From Bacillota bacterium (GTDB lineage Bacteria; Bacillota; Desulfitobacteriia; Desulfitobacteriales; JAJXUE01), in the NCBI GenBank assembly GCA_021783135.1, contig JAJXUE010000004.1, positions 47,498-111,497 of the forward strand: 64,000 nucleotides of DNA, in the 5' to 3' direction. A program made the position numbers and the translations under genes. This document shows positions 28,243 to 37,858 of this stretch, in pieces. The notes beneath the pieces are model-generated. The model saw only the letters and a list, made by a program, of their open reading frames with translations, did no database searches and was not told the DNA's origin. The first letter of the stretch is position 1. The number at the start of each line of letters is the position of its first letter.

Positions 28243-28923
28243 TTACTGATTTTGCTTTTCATCCATCGCTGCCTTAAGTTTGGCAAGCTCATCTTCTACG
28301 CTAACAGAGCTTGAGCTTTGCTTTAATGCATCCATCTGCGCTTCAAAACTGGCAGAAGTAGTAAGCCGTGATGCCTTAGCCTCCGCCTCCAGATGCTCAA
28401 CGCGATCTCGCATCCGGTCAATATCGCCTAAGGGATCGTTTTGTCCCAAGCCGGATATCGTATCGCTGGCCTTTTTCATGGTTTCAGCACGGTGTTGACG
28501 CGTCACCAGATTATCGCGTTCCGCTTTAGCCTTTTGCATCTTCTCGGTCAGCAGTTGGAAGTTATCTTGCAAGTCTTTTACTACCTGCTCTTGCTCCACT
28601 AATTGCTGTTCGAAATCCGCTAAACTTTGTTCAGTTTGCTGTTTACGACTTAGAGCTGTACGTGCCAAGTCATCACGATTTTGCTGTACAGCGAGGGCGG
28701 CCTGACCGCTTAGCTCGGCAATATCCTTCTTGGCCCCAGCAATTTTCTCTTGCAATAGAATCTTGTCGGCAGCAGCTCTGTTAACCTGCACCGAAAAATT
28801 TCTTAATTCCTCACTCGCACGCTCGATGTATAAGTTGAGCATTTTTTCCGGATCCTCAGCTTTACTGATTAAATCATTTAAATTAGCGTGCATTACATCT
28901 TTGACGCGTGAAAACAATCCCAT
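28243..28923 (-). CDS. pspA: PspA/IM30 family protein
   Basis: MGLFSRVKDVMHANLNDLISKAEDPEKMLNLYIERASEEL. Confidence 0.95.
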   Translation of the reverse strand: MGLFSRVKDVMHANLNDLISKAEDPEKMLNLYIERASEELRNFSVQVNRAAADKILLQEKIAGAKKDIAELSGQAALAVQQNRDDLARTALSRKQQTEQSLADFEQQLVEQEQVVKDLQDNFQLLTEKMQKAKAERDNLVTRQHRAETMKKASDTISGLGQNDPLGDIDRMRDRVEHLEAEAKASRLTTSASFEAQMDALKQSSSSVSVEDELAKLKAAMDEKQNQ

Positions 28924-29206
28924 GCTAATGCCTCCCTTGATTTACATCTTCCAAAATGTTTATGCGCTTATGCCCTCTTTATTGTTACCGCTAAATATTG
29001 GCAGTCGGTATTTACACTCCAACCCCTCCCATGCTAATATTGTAAACTTTCTTTCTGTCCAGTACAAGGCAGTAGTTGTTCAAACAACTTTGTCCTTATG
29101 ATTTTATTATATGTTCATTATAATCACATGTCAATATTAATTTAAACATTATTTATTTTTTAGGCGCAAAACCAAAAGTTTCGCGCCTGCTTCATCCCAC
29201 CATATT

Positions 29207-29941
29207 TTATTGACCGCTTGCGGGTTTTTTACCCTCGACTACCGCGACAACTCCGCCTAAGAGGTTAAAATATCTTGTCTCAACTAACCCGCAGGTCGCA
29301 AAGGTCTGCGCCAATTGTTGTTGTTCCGGAAATTCCTTGGCAGAATCGTACAGGTACTGATATGCCCCCCTGCGACCTGACCATATTTTACCCATAAAGG
29401 GAACAAGCTTTTCGAAATAGAGCCAGTAGCCCTGCTTAAATCCTGGTAGTTTCGGTTTGCCCATGTCCAGCGAGACAACCTTCGCACCAGGTTTAACTAC
29501 ACGCACAATTTCTTGAACCCCCTGGGTTAGATCCGGTAAATTTCTCAACCCCCAGCCCACCGTAGCGCCATCGAAACTATTGTCCGCAAACGGAAGTTGC
29601 ATGGCATTGCCCTGGGTAAACGTAATTACTTCCTGCAATGCAAAACCTGCCGTATTGGTGCGTGCGACTGCCAGCATATTTTCCGAAAAATCAAGCCCGG
29701 TCACCTTACCAGCTGGTCCGACCGCCCTAGCTAATTCCATACTAAAATAGCCGGTACCGCAGCACACATCTAAGACCTTATCCCCCGGGTGAAGCTGACA
29801 GCGTTTAACCGCAAAACGGCGCCACGCCTTATCTCTGCCCAGACTCATTAAGGTATTTAATAAATCATAACTCTTGGCAATGTCATTGAATGTCTGCTTG
29901 ACGAACTTTTCCTTTTGCTCAGGACTAGGCAATTTACTCAA
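29207..29941 (-). CDS. ubiE: Demethylmenaquinone/ubiquinone methyltransferase (MenG/UbiE)
   Basis: FNDIAKSYDLLNTLMSLGRDKAWRRFAV...KVLDVCCGTGYFSMEL...VGWGLRNLPD. Confidence 0.93.
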   Translation of the reverse strand: MSKLPSPEQKEKFVKQTFNDIAKSYDLLNTLMSLGRDKAWRRFAVKRCQLHPGDKVLDVCCGTGYFSMELARAVGPAGKVTGLDFSENMLAVARTNTAGFALQEVITFTQGNAMQLPFADNSFDGATVGWGLRNLPDLTQGVQEIVRVVKPGAKVVSLDMGKPKLPGFKQGYWLYFEKLVPFMGKIWSGRRGAYQYLYDSAKEFPEQQQLAQTFATCGLVETRYFNLLGGVVAVVEGKKPASGQ

Positions 29942-29982
29942 AAGTCATTCTCTCCTGTCTGTTCTACTGCAGATTCTCTAAT

Positions 29983-30034
29983 TAAAACTCACTGTTAAGA
30001 TTCACTGCTAAAACTCGCTGTTAAAACTCGCTCA
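29983..30034. repeat. 13-bp tandem repeat, 4 units
   Basis: TAAAACTCACTGT TAAGATTCACTGC TAAAACTCGCTGT TAAAACTCGCTCA. Confidence 0.8.
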
Positions 30035-30162
30035 GCTACCCGTATTATTTTAATTCGGTGTAATCCCGATATTTCCTGTCCCACATCTACTTCTGAATGG
30101 TACCTTTAAGGATAGCGCAAAATAAGTTTTAGACGATGATTGGTACACGAAGGAGTATATAC

Positions 30163-31176
30163 ATGGCATTTAAACCAAAACGGGTAATGTTTGAGCAAGC
30201 AGCGCTGGAGTATCCGCTCGGCAGCCAACTATATCAACGATTTAAGCATGAACAAGTGCCTGTTAGCATGATCGGCTCACACAACAGGGTTACTGGTATT
30301 CCCGGCAAGAACCCTGTGGACGCTTGGAGAGAGGGTAAAGCAACCCTGGTAGTAGGTGTGCGCAAGACACTTGATTTCAGCACCTGCAAACCTTCAGCGC
30401 ATTACCAATTACCGCTGTATACGGGCTGCCCCGGCAAATGCGAATACTGTTACTTGATGACGACTTTAGGCAATAAACCCTATCTTCGCACCTATGTCAA
30501 CCTAGAGGAAATCTTCAACCAGGCAGAACAATACATTCACCGCCGCTCCCCCGAATTAACCGTCTTTGAGGGAGCAGCGACCTCAGACCCGGTTCCTTTG
30601 GAAGCTTATACCGGCGCATTAGCTAAGACCATTACCTTCTTTGCTAAGCAACCCTTAGGGCGCTTTCGCTTTGTTACTAAGTTTACGGCCATAGAACCTA
30701 TGCTGGACCTAGAGCATGCCGGACACACTACAGTTCGTTTTAGTATTAATACGGAACGAGTTATCGACCAATGGGAGCATGCTACTCCCAAACTGGCGCT
30801 GCGTGTCCAAGCAGCTCAACAAATTATGGCTGCGGGGTATCCTCTGGGTTTTATCGTAGCACCTATATTCTTATTGCCGCACTGGCAAGAGGAATATTTG
30901 GCTTTACTCCACACTCTGCGCCAAACCCTAAATGCACAGCCGCAATTTTTTGAGTTTATCTCGCACCGCTTTACCACTGCCGCCCAAACCCGAATCAATG
31001 CAGTCTTTCCTGAATCTACCCTACCAATGACCCCGGCAGAACGCCGCTATAAATACGGTCAGTTCGGGTATGGTAAATACGTGTACCCCAAAGAAACCTT
31101 AAGCTCAGCTGAGACCTGGCTCCGCCAGCAAACGCAGAGTTTGTTTCCGGACAGTCAAATCTTATATTTCGTCTAA
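30163..31176 (+). CDS. splB: Spore photoproduct lyase
   Basis: MAFKPKRVMFEQAALEYPLG...YTGCPGKCEYCYLMTTLGNKPYLRTYVNLEEI (radical SAM CX3... SPL motif). Confidence 0.95.
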   Translation: MAFKPKRVMFEQAALEYPLGSQLYQRFKHEQVPVSMIGSHNRVTGIPGKNPVDAWREGKATLVVGVRKTLDFSTCKPSAHYQLPLYTGCPGKCEYCYLMTTLGNKPYLRTYVNLEEIFNQAEQYIHRRSPELTVFEGAATSDPVPLEAYTGALAKTITFFAKQPLGRFRFVTKFTAIEPMLDLEHAGHTTVRFSINTERVIDQWEHATPKLALRVQAAQQIMAAGYPLGFIVAPIFLLPHWQEEYLALLHTLRQTLNAQPQFFEFISHRFTTAAQTRINAVFPESTLPMTPAERRYKYGQFGYGKYVYPKETLSSAETWLRQQTQSLFPDSQILYFV

Positions 31177-31228
31177 TAGGGCACTTGTGGCCCAAAATAA
31201 TTAAAGCCTTAGTAATGTTTAGTAATGC

Positions 31229-32590
31229 TTAGGTTTGGGCTAGTTCTAAAATTGCCTTGGTGTATATTTTAAAACTCAAGTTAATATCAGCGATGGACAT
31301 ATACTCATTGGAAATATGGGCCACATCTTCCCGTCCAGGCAACAAAGGCCCAAAGGCTACGCCACCCTTTAATTTTTTAGCATAGGTTCCGCCTCCAATC
31401 GCCAGAGCCTCGCTCATATCCCCGGTAAACTCCTGATATACCCGAAGTAAAGTCTGCACCAGCGGACTGTCTTTAGGTACATAATGTGGGGGTTCAAACT
31501 CCAATACCTGGGTCTTGAAGCCACTCTGGTGCAGAGTTTGTTCCGCCCGATTGAGCGTATCCTGTAATGGCAGGGTCACAGGCGAACGCACATCGAATAC
31601 GATGTAGCCTGTATCTTCCTTAAAATCTATAATTCCAACATTTGCGGTCAATTTACCTGAGACTTCATCCGCTAAGGCTATATTCAGTCCTTCGCCATAA
31701 ATACCCGTGCCGGCTGCAGCCAAAACTTCAAGCAGCTTTTGTTGCGGCCCAAGGTCCAATTGGGCGAGATACCGAAGCAGATGGGTAATTGCATTCTTAC
31801 CACGGTCAGGCATACTGGCATGAGCGAGTCGGCCAAAGGCGGTAAGTTTGAGCTCCTCACCTTCTACCTCCAGCTTAAAATCGGCGTCACCCTCTGATAA
31901 CCGGCGCAATTCCGCGGCATAATCCGTCCCACGTAGTCTTGCTTCGGCAATTTGCGGCACAACATTGGGACGCTCCCCACCGGACACGTACACAAGCGGT
32001 CCGGGGCATTGCCAAGTCGCCTGGAATTGCAGGATACCTTTTTCAGCATGTATTAACGGAAACTCAGCATCAGGTGAAAAACCTAAAGTCGGCATTTCCT
32101 CATGCTGCAAATAATATTCCACGCAGCCCATACCGCTTTCCTCATCTGTGCCAACAATTATCCTAATTCGTTTATTAACCGCTACACCGCTGTCTTTAAT
32201 TGCTTTTAAGGCATACAAAGCTATCATAGCCGGTCCTTTATTATCCATGGCTCCACGCCCGATAACTTTACCGTCTTTTATTACACCGCCAAATGGATCG
32301 ACATCCCAATCCTGTCCGGCCGGTACTACGTCAAGGTGCGCCAAAATGGCGAGAATTTCTTCCCCTTGGCCGTATTCTACATGTCCGGCATATCCAGCCA
32401 CATTCTTCACTCGAAAACCCATTGCTTCGGCCCGCGCCAAATACCAGTCAAGAGCCCGGGCAATCTCACTACCGAAAGGAGCTCCCGGTCTTGCTGTGCT
32501 CGCGTCTTTTACACTAGCTATCTTAATAACTGACTGTAAATCCTGCAACAAATCAGGCTCATATTTTTTAGTTATAGTATCCCACTGCAC
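31229..32590 (-). CDS. pepV: M20 dipeptidase PepV
   Basis: ILAILAHLDVVPAGQDWDVDPFGGVIKDGKVIGRGAMDNKGP...GTDEESGM. Confidence 0.93.
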   Translation of the reverse strand: MQWDTITKKYEPDLLQDLQSVIKIASVKDASTARPGAPFGSEIARALDWYLARAEAMGFRVKNVAGYAGHVEYGQGEEILAILAHLDVVPAGQDWDVDPFGGVIKDGKVIGRGAMDNKGPAMIALYALKAIKDSGVAVNKRIRIIVGTDEESGMGCVEYYLQHEEMPTLGFSPDAEFPLIHAEKGILQFQATWQCPGPLVYVSGGERPNVVPQIAEARLRGTDYAAELRRLSEGDADFKLEVEGEELKLTAFGRLAHASMPDRGKNAITHLLRYLAQLDLGPQQKLLEVLAAAGTGIYGEGLNIALADEVSGKLTANVGIIDFKEDTGYIVFDVRSPVTLPLQDTLNRAEQTLHQSGFKTQVLEFEPPHYVPKDSPLVQTLLRVYQEFTGDMSEALAIGGGTYAKKLKGGVAFGPLLPGREDVAHISNEYMSIADINLSFKIYTKAILELAQT

Positions 32591-32629
32591 GTTAAGTTCC
32601 TCCTGTTTGTTTAAAGTAAGACCAAAGTT

Positions 32630-34060
32630 TTAACGCTGTAATATATATTTAGTTAACTTAGGCGCTTCTTGGTCAACTGCTTGCTTATTTTGTTCATACC
32701 CAGGACGGCCCATCAGACCGTACGTGGCATTCTTACCCGCTTCAACGCCGGGTTGATCAAAAGCATCAATCCCCAGTAGTTCACCGGCCATGGCAGTTTC
32801 AACTTCCAGCAGGTAAATTAACTGCCCCAGCGTATAAGCATTCACTTCAGGCAGCATAATCGTATTATTTAAGCGCCCGGCTTTAAGCAGGGCAAACTCG
32901 GTCGCTCGCCGCTCCGCCTGCATCAGCTCATTTAGCGTATGTCCGCCCAAAAATGCAACACCGGGTATAGTGCCAAAAGCTGAAGGAATAGCAACTTCCT
33001 GCTTAAATTCACCGACTGCCAAAAAGTTAACTACTTTATCAAACGGTCCTTCCGTAAATAGCTGAACCTGGGAGTGCTGATCCGTCACACCCAAGGCTTT
33101 GACCGGAGTCTGACCGGCAAAGACCTCATTTCCCGCTAAATCAACCCGTTTGCCCAAGCTCTCAGCCCAAAGTTGCGCATACCAATCCGCAAAATATTTA
33201 AGTGCTTCAGAATAGGGCATCATGACTGAAATATTTTTACCCTTGCCTATAGCCAAGTATTGTAAAACTGCGCGCAAGTATGCTGGGTTACTATCCCAGG
33301 TGCGGCAATTACTTAACCATTCGTCCATAGCAGCGGCACCGGCCAAAAGCTGCTTGATGTCCACCCCGGTCATCGCAGCCGGCAACAAACCGACAGGACA
33401 TAGCTCTGAAAATCTTCCACCCACCCCGTCAGGAACAAAAAAAGTTTTATATCCTTCTTCGCACGCTATAGCGATTAAATTACCCTTAGTTTGATCCGTG
33501 GTAGCAACAATATGAGCAGCATAGTCAGTACCCAGGCGTTGGCGCAGCATTTCCCGGATGATTAGGAACTGGGCCATGGTCTCTGAGGTACTGCCGGATT
33601 TGGTTATAACATTGAATAATGTTGTCGCAGGATTGATTACATCGAGTAACCCTGCAAAGCGTTCAGGGTCAATATTATCGACGACATAAAAACGAGGAAA
33701 TCCCGCTCGTTGAGCTGCGCTGAGCTCATTATAATAGGGATGATTTAAGGCCTGATGCACTGCCGTTGGCCCCAAGCCGGAGCCACCAATGCCCAAAACA
33801 ACAAAATTTTCAAACTGTCCCTTCGCCTGAGCCGCGTACGCCAATATTTGCTCCACCACGGCAGTTTGCGAGTATGGCAACTCGCGCCATACCATTTCAG
33901 ACCGTTTTTGTTGCATTCGTTGCCCAGCCTTATCAATTAAAGCTTGCGCGCGTTGCAAATCCAGCGCAGAAATTCCCTGCGTCCCTCCCAAAAAATCCGC
34001 CATCATATAGTTTACGTCCACAGACAAAAAATCCTGTTGGGTGCCAGCCGGTACACTCAT
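32630..34060 (-). CDS. pgi: Glucose-6-phosphate isomerase
   Basis: FVVLGIGGSGLGPTAVHQAL...NVITKSGSTSETMAQFLI...YALGQLIYLLEVETAMAGELLGIDAFDQPGVEAGKNATY-type motifs; start likely MSVPAGTQQDF. Confidence 0.95.
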   Translation of the reverse strand: MSVPAGTQQDFLSVDVNYMMADFLGGTQGISALDLQRAQALIDKAGQRMQQKRSEMVWRELPYSQTAVVEQILAYAAQAKGQFENFVVLGIGGSGLGPTAVHQALNHPYYNELSAAQRAGFPRFYVVDNIDPERFAGLLDVINPATTLFNVITKSGSTSETMAQFLIIREMLRQRLGTDYAAHIVATTDQTKGNLIAIACEEGYKTFFVPDGVGGRFSELCPVGLLPAAMTGVDIKQLLAGAAAMDEWLSNCRTWDSNPAYLRAVLQYLAIGKGKNISVMMPYSEALKYFADWYAQLWAESLGKRVDLAGNEVFAGQTPVKALGVTDQHSQVQLFTEGPFDKVVNFLAVGEFKQEVAIPSAFGTIPGVAFLGGHTLNELMQAERRATEFALLKAGRLNNTIMLPEVNAYTLGQLIYLLEVETAMAGELLGIDAFDQPGVEAGKNATYGLMGRPGYEQNKQAVDQEAPKLTKYILQR

Positions 34061-34207
34061 ACTATACCTCCCATTGCTTAATGATTTCATCTTCTAACCC
34101 ATACTATACCATTTTTTCGTCCCCTTAACACCTAATACAAAAGTTCCACCTTACACGAAAGCACAGGCTAACCAATCTTACCTGTGCGTAAATAGTGGGC
34201 TTGTGAC

Positions 34208-35665
34208 TTATTTGCCATAAAGTTTGGCACCATTGTCCAAAAATGCTTTTTCCCAATTATCGACGTAAGACCCGGTAGCCCACTCGGCCATAATAATATT
34301 CTCTCCTGCCTTCAACTCTATTTGGGCTAAAGGGTCGTTGTCTAATTGATCGTCACTAATTCCGTAAACAAACAGCTTTGTTTTCGTTTTAATCAGCGCA
34401 ATATCACGATTAGGCGAGGTAAATGCATCGATTGCATCCGGAACCCGGTCTTTTATGTTCTGCCAATTGAGAAATAATGTATCGAAGAAAATTAAATTGG
34501 CAGGGGGAATCAAATCGATATTAAAGTCTTTAAATCGCGAGGAACCATCTTTTTGATAATTAATTCTTCCTTGTAGATACCAATGACCATTTTTACGACT
34601 AAGGCCGAAATCTTCCTCAGATTTATCCTCATCGATCGAGGTTACACCTGCGTTTTTTAAAGCCCTCACCGCTTGATCCCTGGCGCTATTATAGGCACTT
34701 AATCCCCTGGTCCCAAGCAAGTCTGACACCTTAATCCCTACTTCAGAAGAAATTTTGTCCACAGGCAAAACCTGCAACCATTTTTTCCCGCCAATGTCAT
34801 TGTCTATTGTGACATAGTCATTGCCAATATAATCAATAATTCGTCTGTTGGTTTCCGCCGGAACTTGCCGCTGATTAATTGACATACTCGACGCTTGGGT
34901 TACAGGAACCTTAGTCGAAACATCATGCGCCGACAACTCATCATCCCTATTTCCTTGATTTAATACATCGCGCACCTGAAGCACCCAAAAACCATTTATA
35001 CGTGGAAAAAAAATATTATTTTCCGTTAAAAGCGGATGAAGTTTTTTATTATCCGCGGCAACCCAAATCGTCTGATACGTGTAATCATTGTTTTGCGGTA
35101 CTTTCAAGCCCAACAAGACACCTGACGCCCCTGCCTTGCTACCATTGTTTAAGTCAAAGACATTAGAGTTAGCGGAGGCAATGGAAATATCCACACGATC
35201 TGACACTTTCTGAAGTAATAGCGCATTATTTTGCACAAAGGCAATAATTTGCGTATTGTCAATTTTCATGAATTCACCCAAGAAATTCGCAGCGGCAGAT
35301 ACAGTAATGACATCAACCTTTTTATTGTTGGGTACTAAGGTGCTTGACAACGTAATGTATTTGGTCATTAAATAGGCCGCAGAATTTACGTTTTTTACTT
35401 TATAGGTAGGGTTGTTCCAAACATATCCACCCAGCATGGCAACTCCTCGCGTGAACTGTGCAGAATCACCAACCCATTGCTGATTTTTCCGGCCGGCATG
35501 TGCGTTTGCAGATAAATTCTCGAGTACCTTCCATTTTCCTTCCAATGGGCAGTCATTATTAACCGGAGGCATAATTTTGCCTGCTGTCACCCATGCAGGA
35601 CTTGAGCAACCGCCCAGCATGAGCATAGCCAGCACGACCCCTAGAAGTTTACGCGCTCTAACCAT
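34208..35665 (-). CDS. Large uncharacterised lipoprotein (485 aa)
   Basis: Lipobox LMLGGC; overlaps end of the upstream kinase gene. Confidence 0.75.
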   Translation of the reverse strand: MVRARKLLGVVLAMLMLGGCSSPAWVTAGKIMPPVNNDCPLEGKWKVLENLSANAHAGRKNQQWVGDSAQFTRGVAMLGGYVWNNPTYKVKNVNSAAYLMTKYITLSSTLVPNNKKVDVITVSAAANFLGEFMKIDNTQIIAFVQNNALLLQKVSDRVDISIASANSNVFDLNNGSKAGASGVLLGLKVPQNNDYTYQTIWVAADNKKLHPLLTENNIFFPRINGFWVLQVRDVLNQGNRDDELSAHDVSTKVPVTQASSMSINQRQVPAETNRRIIDYIGNDYVTIDNDIGGKKWLQVLPVDKISSEVGIKVSDLLGTRGLSAYNSARDQAVRALKNAGVTSIDEDKSEEDFGLSRKNGHWYLQGRINYQKDGSSRFKDFNIDLIPPANLIFFDTLFLNWQNIKDRVPDAIDAFTSPNRDIALIKTKTKLFVYGISDDQLDNDPLAQIELKAGENIIMAEWATGSYVDNWEKAFLDNGAKLYGK

Positions 35666-37052
35666 CGATTTTCTCCCCTTTGGGTATGGTAATCACAACG
35701 TTTGTCCCTTGATTAAGCTCACTGCTAATCTCCAACTTACCTCCCATAAGGTTAACAATCTCTGCACAAATTGAAAGTCCAATCCCATTTTTTGAATGAG
35801 AACTTTTCCCTTTATAAAACTTTTCTTTAACCAGTGGCAACTCATCAGGGCCTATGCCACAGCCGCTGTCTGTAATCGCAAATATAAACGCATCTGTTTG
35901 AAGCTCAACGCTTAGCCTAACCCAGCCTCCCGCAGGCGTAAAATTAAACGCATTGTCCAAAATATTAATGAATAACTGTTTTAGACGATTAATATCTGTG
36001 TAGAGATGTGGCAAATTTTCCGGGTATGAGACGGTAAAATTGATATCCTCCCGCACAGCCCGTGGGGCCAATTGCTTACGAAAATATTCCATCAGATTAC
36101 CTAAGTTAACGTCTTCGTTGTGGAGTTTGATATGGCCGGAGATAAATTTGGAAAAGTCCAATAGTTCTTCAACCATATGCGTCAGCCGTTCACTCTCTTT
36201 GGCAATAATACTTAGCCCGTCGTTAAGCATCTCTTTGTGTTGAAATTTTTCATTTTGCAAAGTGATAGCCCAACCCATAATCGAGGTGAGTGGAGTACGC
36301 AACTCATGTGATACCGATGAAATAAAGTCATTCTTTAGCTGTTCCTTCTTTACAATTTCATCTGCCATGTAATTCAATGTGTCTGAGAGCTTGCCTATTT
36401 CGTCTTCATGCGTTTTTTTACTACGTGCTTGAAAATCACCTACAGCCATTTTTCGAGCTGCTTCCGTAACTTCTTGCAAAGGTACTATGATCGTATTAGC
36501 CAAAAAGATACTAATCAGGCCGGCAATGAGGACGACTAAAAGTCCGATTGAAATAAAGATATCCGCAGTATTCTTAATATCTTGGTCAACAGCACTCAAA
36601 GAAGCAATAAAGCGCAATGCTCCAACTATTTGACTATTAGATTTTAGAGGGTAGGCGACAGCCATGACTTTTTGCCCATTTAGACTTCCGATCCACTCGC
36701 CGGTCATACCGTTTAATGCATCCTTGATATCGTTAATAGATCTATTTTGGGGTGGAATCGTTCCCTGGGAATCCATTACAATGTTGCCAGCCTTGTCTAC
36801 GATCTCCACTTCGGCGTTGCTTTGATTCCAAAAGGCGTCTACATTATATAGCACATTTTCCTGCAGTGAAGTGTCCGAAAAATACTTAGCATATAAATCA
36901 GCGGATATCTTAATCTGATTGGTGAGACTACCTTCCAAACTGCCATAGTAATTTTGCCGTACAGTGTAAATAAGTAATATTTCAAGTATCGTGACCGTAA
37001 TGATGATAACGATCATAAAATTAGCCGTCAAACGTGCTCTAATGCCCTTCAT
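35658..37052 (-). CDS. Membrane sensor histidine kinase (HAMP, HisKA, HATPase)
   Basis: FISSVSHELRTPLTSIMGWAITLQ...NILDNAFNFTPAGG...NGIGLSICAEIVNLMGG. Confidence 0.95.
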   Translation of the reverse strand: MKGIRARLTANFMIVIIITVTILEILLIYTVRQNYYGSLEGSLTNQIKISADLYAKYFSDTSLQENVLYNVDAFWNQSNAEVEIVDKAGNIVMDSQGTIPPQNRSINDIKDALNGMTGEWIGSLNGQKVMAVAYPLKSNSQIVGALRFIASLSAVDQDIKNTADIFISIGLLVVLIAGLISIFLANTIIVPLQEVTEAARKMAVGDFQARSKKTHEDEIGKLSDTLNYMADEIVKKEQLKNDFISSVSHELRTPLTSIMGWAITLQNEKFQHKEMLNDGLSIIAKESERLTHMVEELLDFSKFISGHIKLHNEDVNLGNLMEYFRKQLAPRAVREDINFTVSYPENLPHLYTDINRLKQLFINILDNAFNFTPAGGWVRLSVELQTDAFIFAITDSGCGIGPDELPLVKEKFYKGKSSHSKNGIGLSICAEIVNLMGGKLEISSELNQGTNVVITIPKGEKIDG

Positions 37053-37067
37053 ATACGGGTCCTAGGG

Positions 37068-37760
37068 CTACTGCTGCCAACGATATCCGGAACCCCAAAC
37101 CGTTTTAATATAGTCAGGTTGGGATGGATTGTCTTCGATTTTCTCCCGCAAGCGCCTAATATGTACATCCAAAGTTTTAGTGTCGCCAAAATAATCTTCC
37201 CCCCAGACAGCATTTAGCATCTCATTACGTTTTAGTGCCCTCCCTGGGTTTTCCATAAAAACCTTCAATAAAGCAAATTCAATAGGCGTTAACTCCACTT
37301 CGAGATCATTTTTAAAAAACTTATTAGCAATAATATTTAAACAAAGACTTCCACAGTTAAGGACCTGTTTTGTGGCTGCAAAACTAGCCCTACGCCGCAG
37401 CACAGCCTTGATTCGGGCAATTAATTCCAGCGGATTAAACGGTTTCACCATATAATCGTCCGCACCCAGTTCCAAGCCAAGAATTTTATCGGTGTCTTGC
37501 CCCCGGGCTGTCAAGATAATCACCAAGGTATCCGGCATAATTTCACGAATCTGTTGACATACTTCCAGCCCACTAATACCGGGCAGCATCAGATCGAGCA
37601 CAACAACTGACGGAATAAAACTCTTCAACATAGTGACGGCATCCTCGCCTGTTGACGCTTCGCCCACCTGATATCCTGCCGCATTGAGGTTTAGCGTAAT
37701 AAAACGCCGGATCGATTCTTCATCCTCTACTACCAAAATTTTTGTCTTTATATCATTCAT
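37068..37760 (-). CDS. OmpR/PhoB-family response regulator
   Basis: ILVVEDEESIRRFI...VVLDLMLPGISG...TLDVHIRRLREKIEDNPSQPDYIKTVWGSGYRW. Confidence 0.95.
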   Translation of the reverse strand: MNDIKTKILVVEDEESIRRFITLNLNAAGYQVGEASTGEDAVTMLKSFIPSVVVLDLMLPGISGLEVCQQIREIMPDTLVIILTARGQDTDKILGLELGADDYMVKPFNPLELIARIKAVLRRRASFAATKQVLNCGSLCLNIIANKFFKNDLEVELTPIEFALLKVFMENPGRALKRNEMLNAVWGEDYFGDTKTLDVHIRRLREKIEDNPSQPDYIKTVWGSGYRWQQ

Positions 37761-37858
37761 CGTGCCACTCCATTTATCGAGCGTTACAAGTTAAGTTCGT
37801 TCCTGCCTCTTCTATTTTAATCTAATTAACGCATCTTAAGGTATTTTTTTTACTAGTT

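Noticed and set aside
27967-28314. Proline-rich + strand ORF (PPPPPPPSKKNGKKPPEKPPPKPP...)
   Set aside because: Antisense of the Gly-rich segment of the Tim44-like protein; low-complexity artefact.
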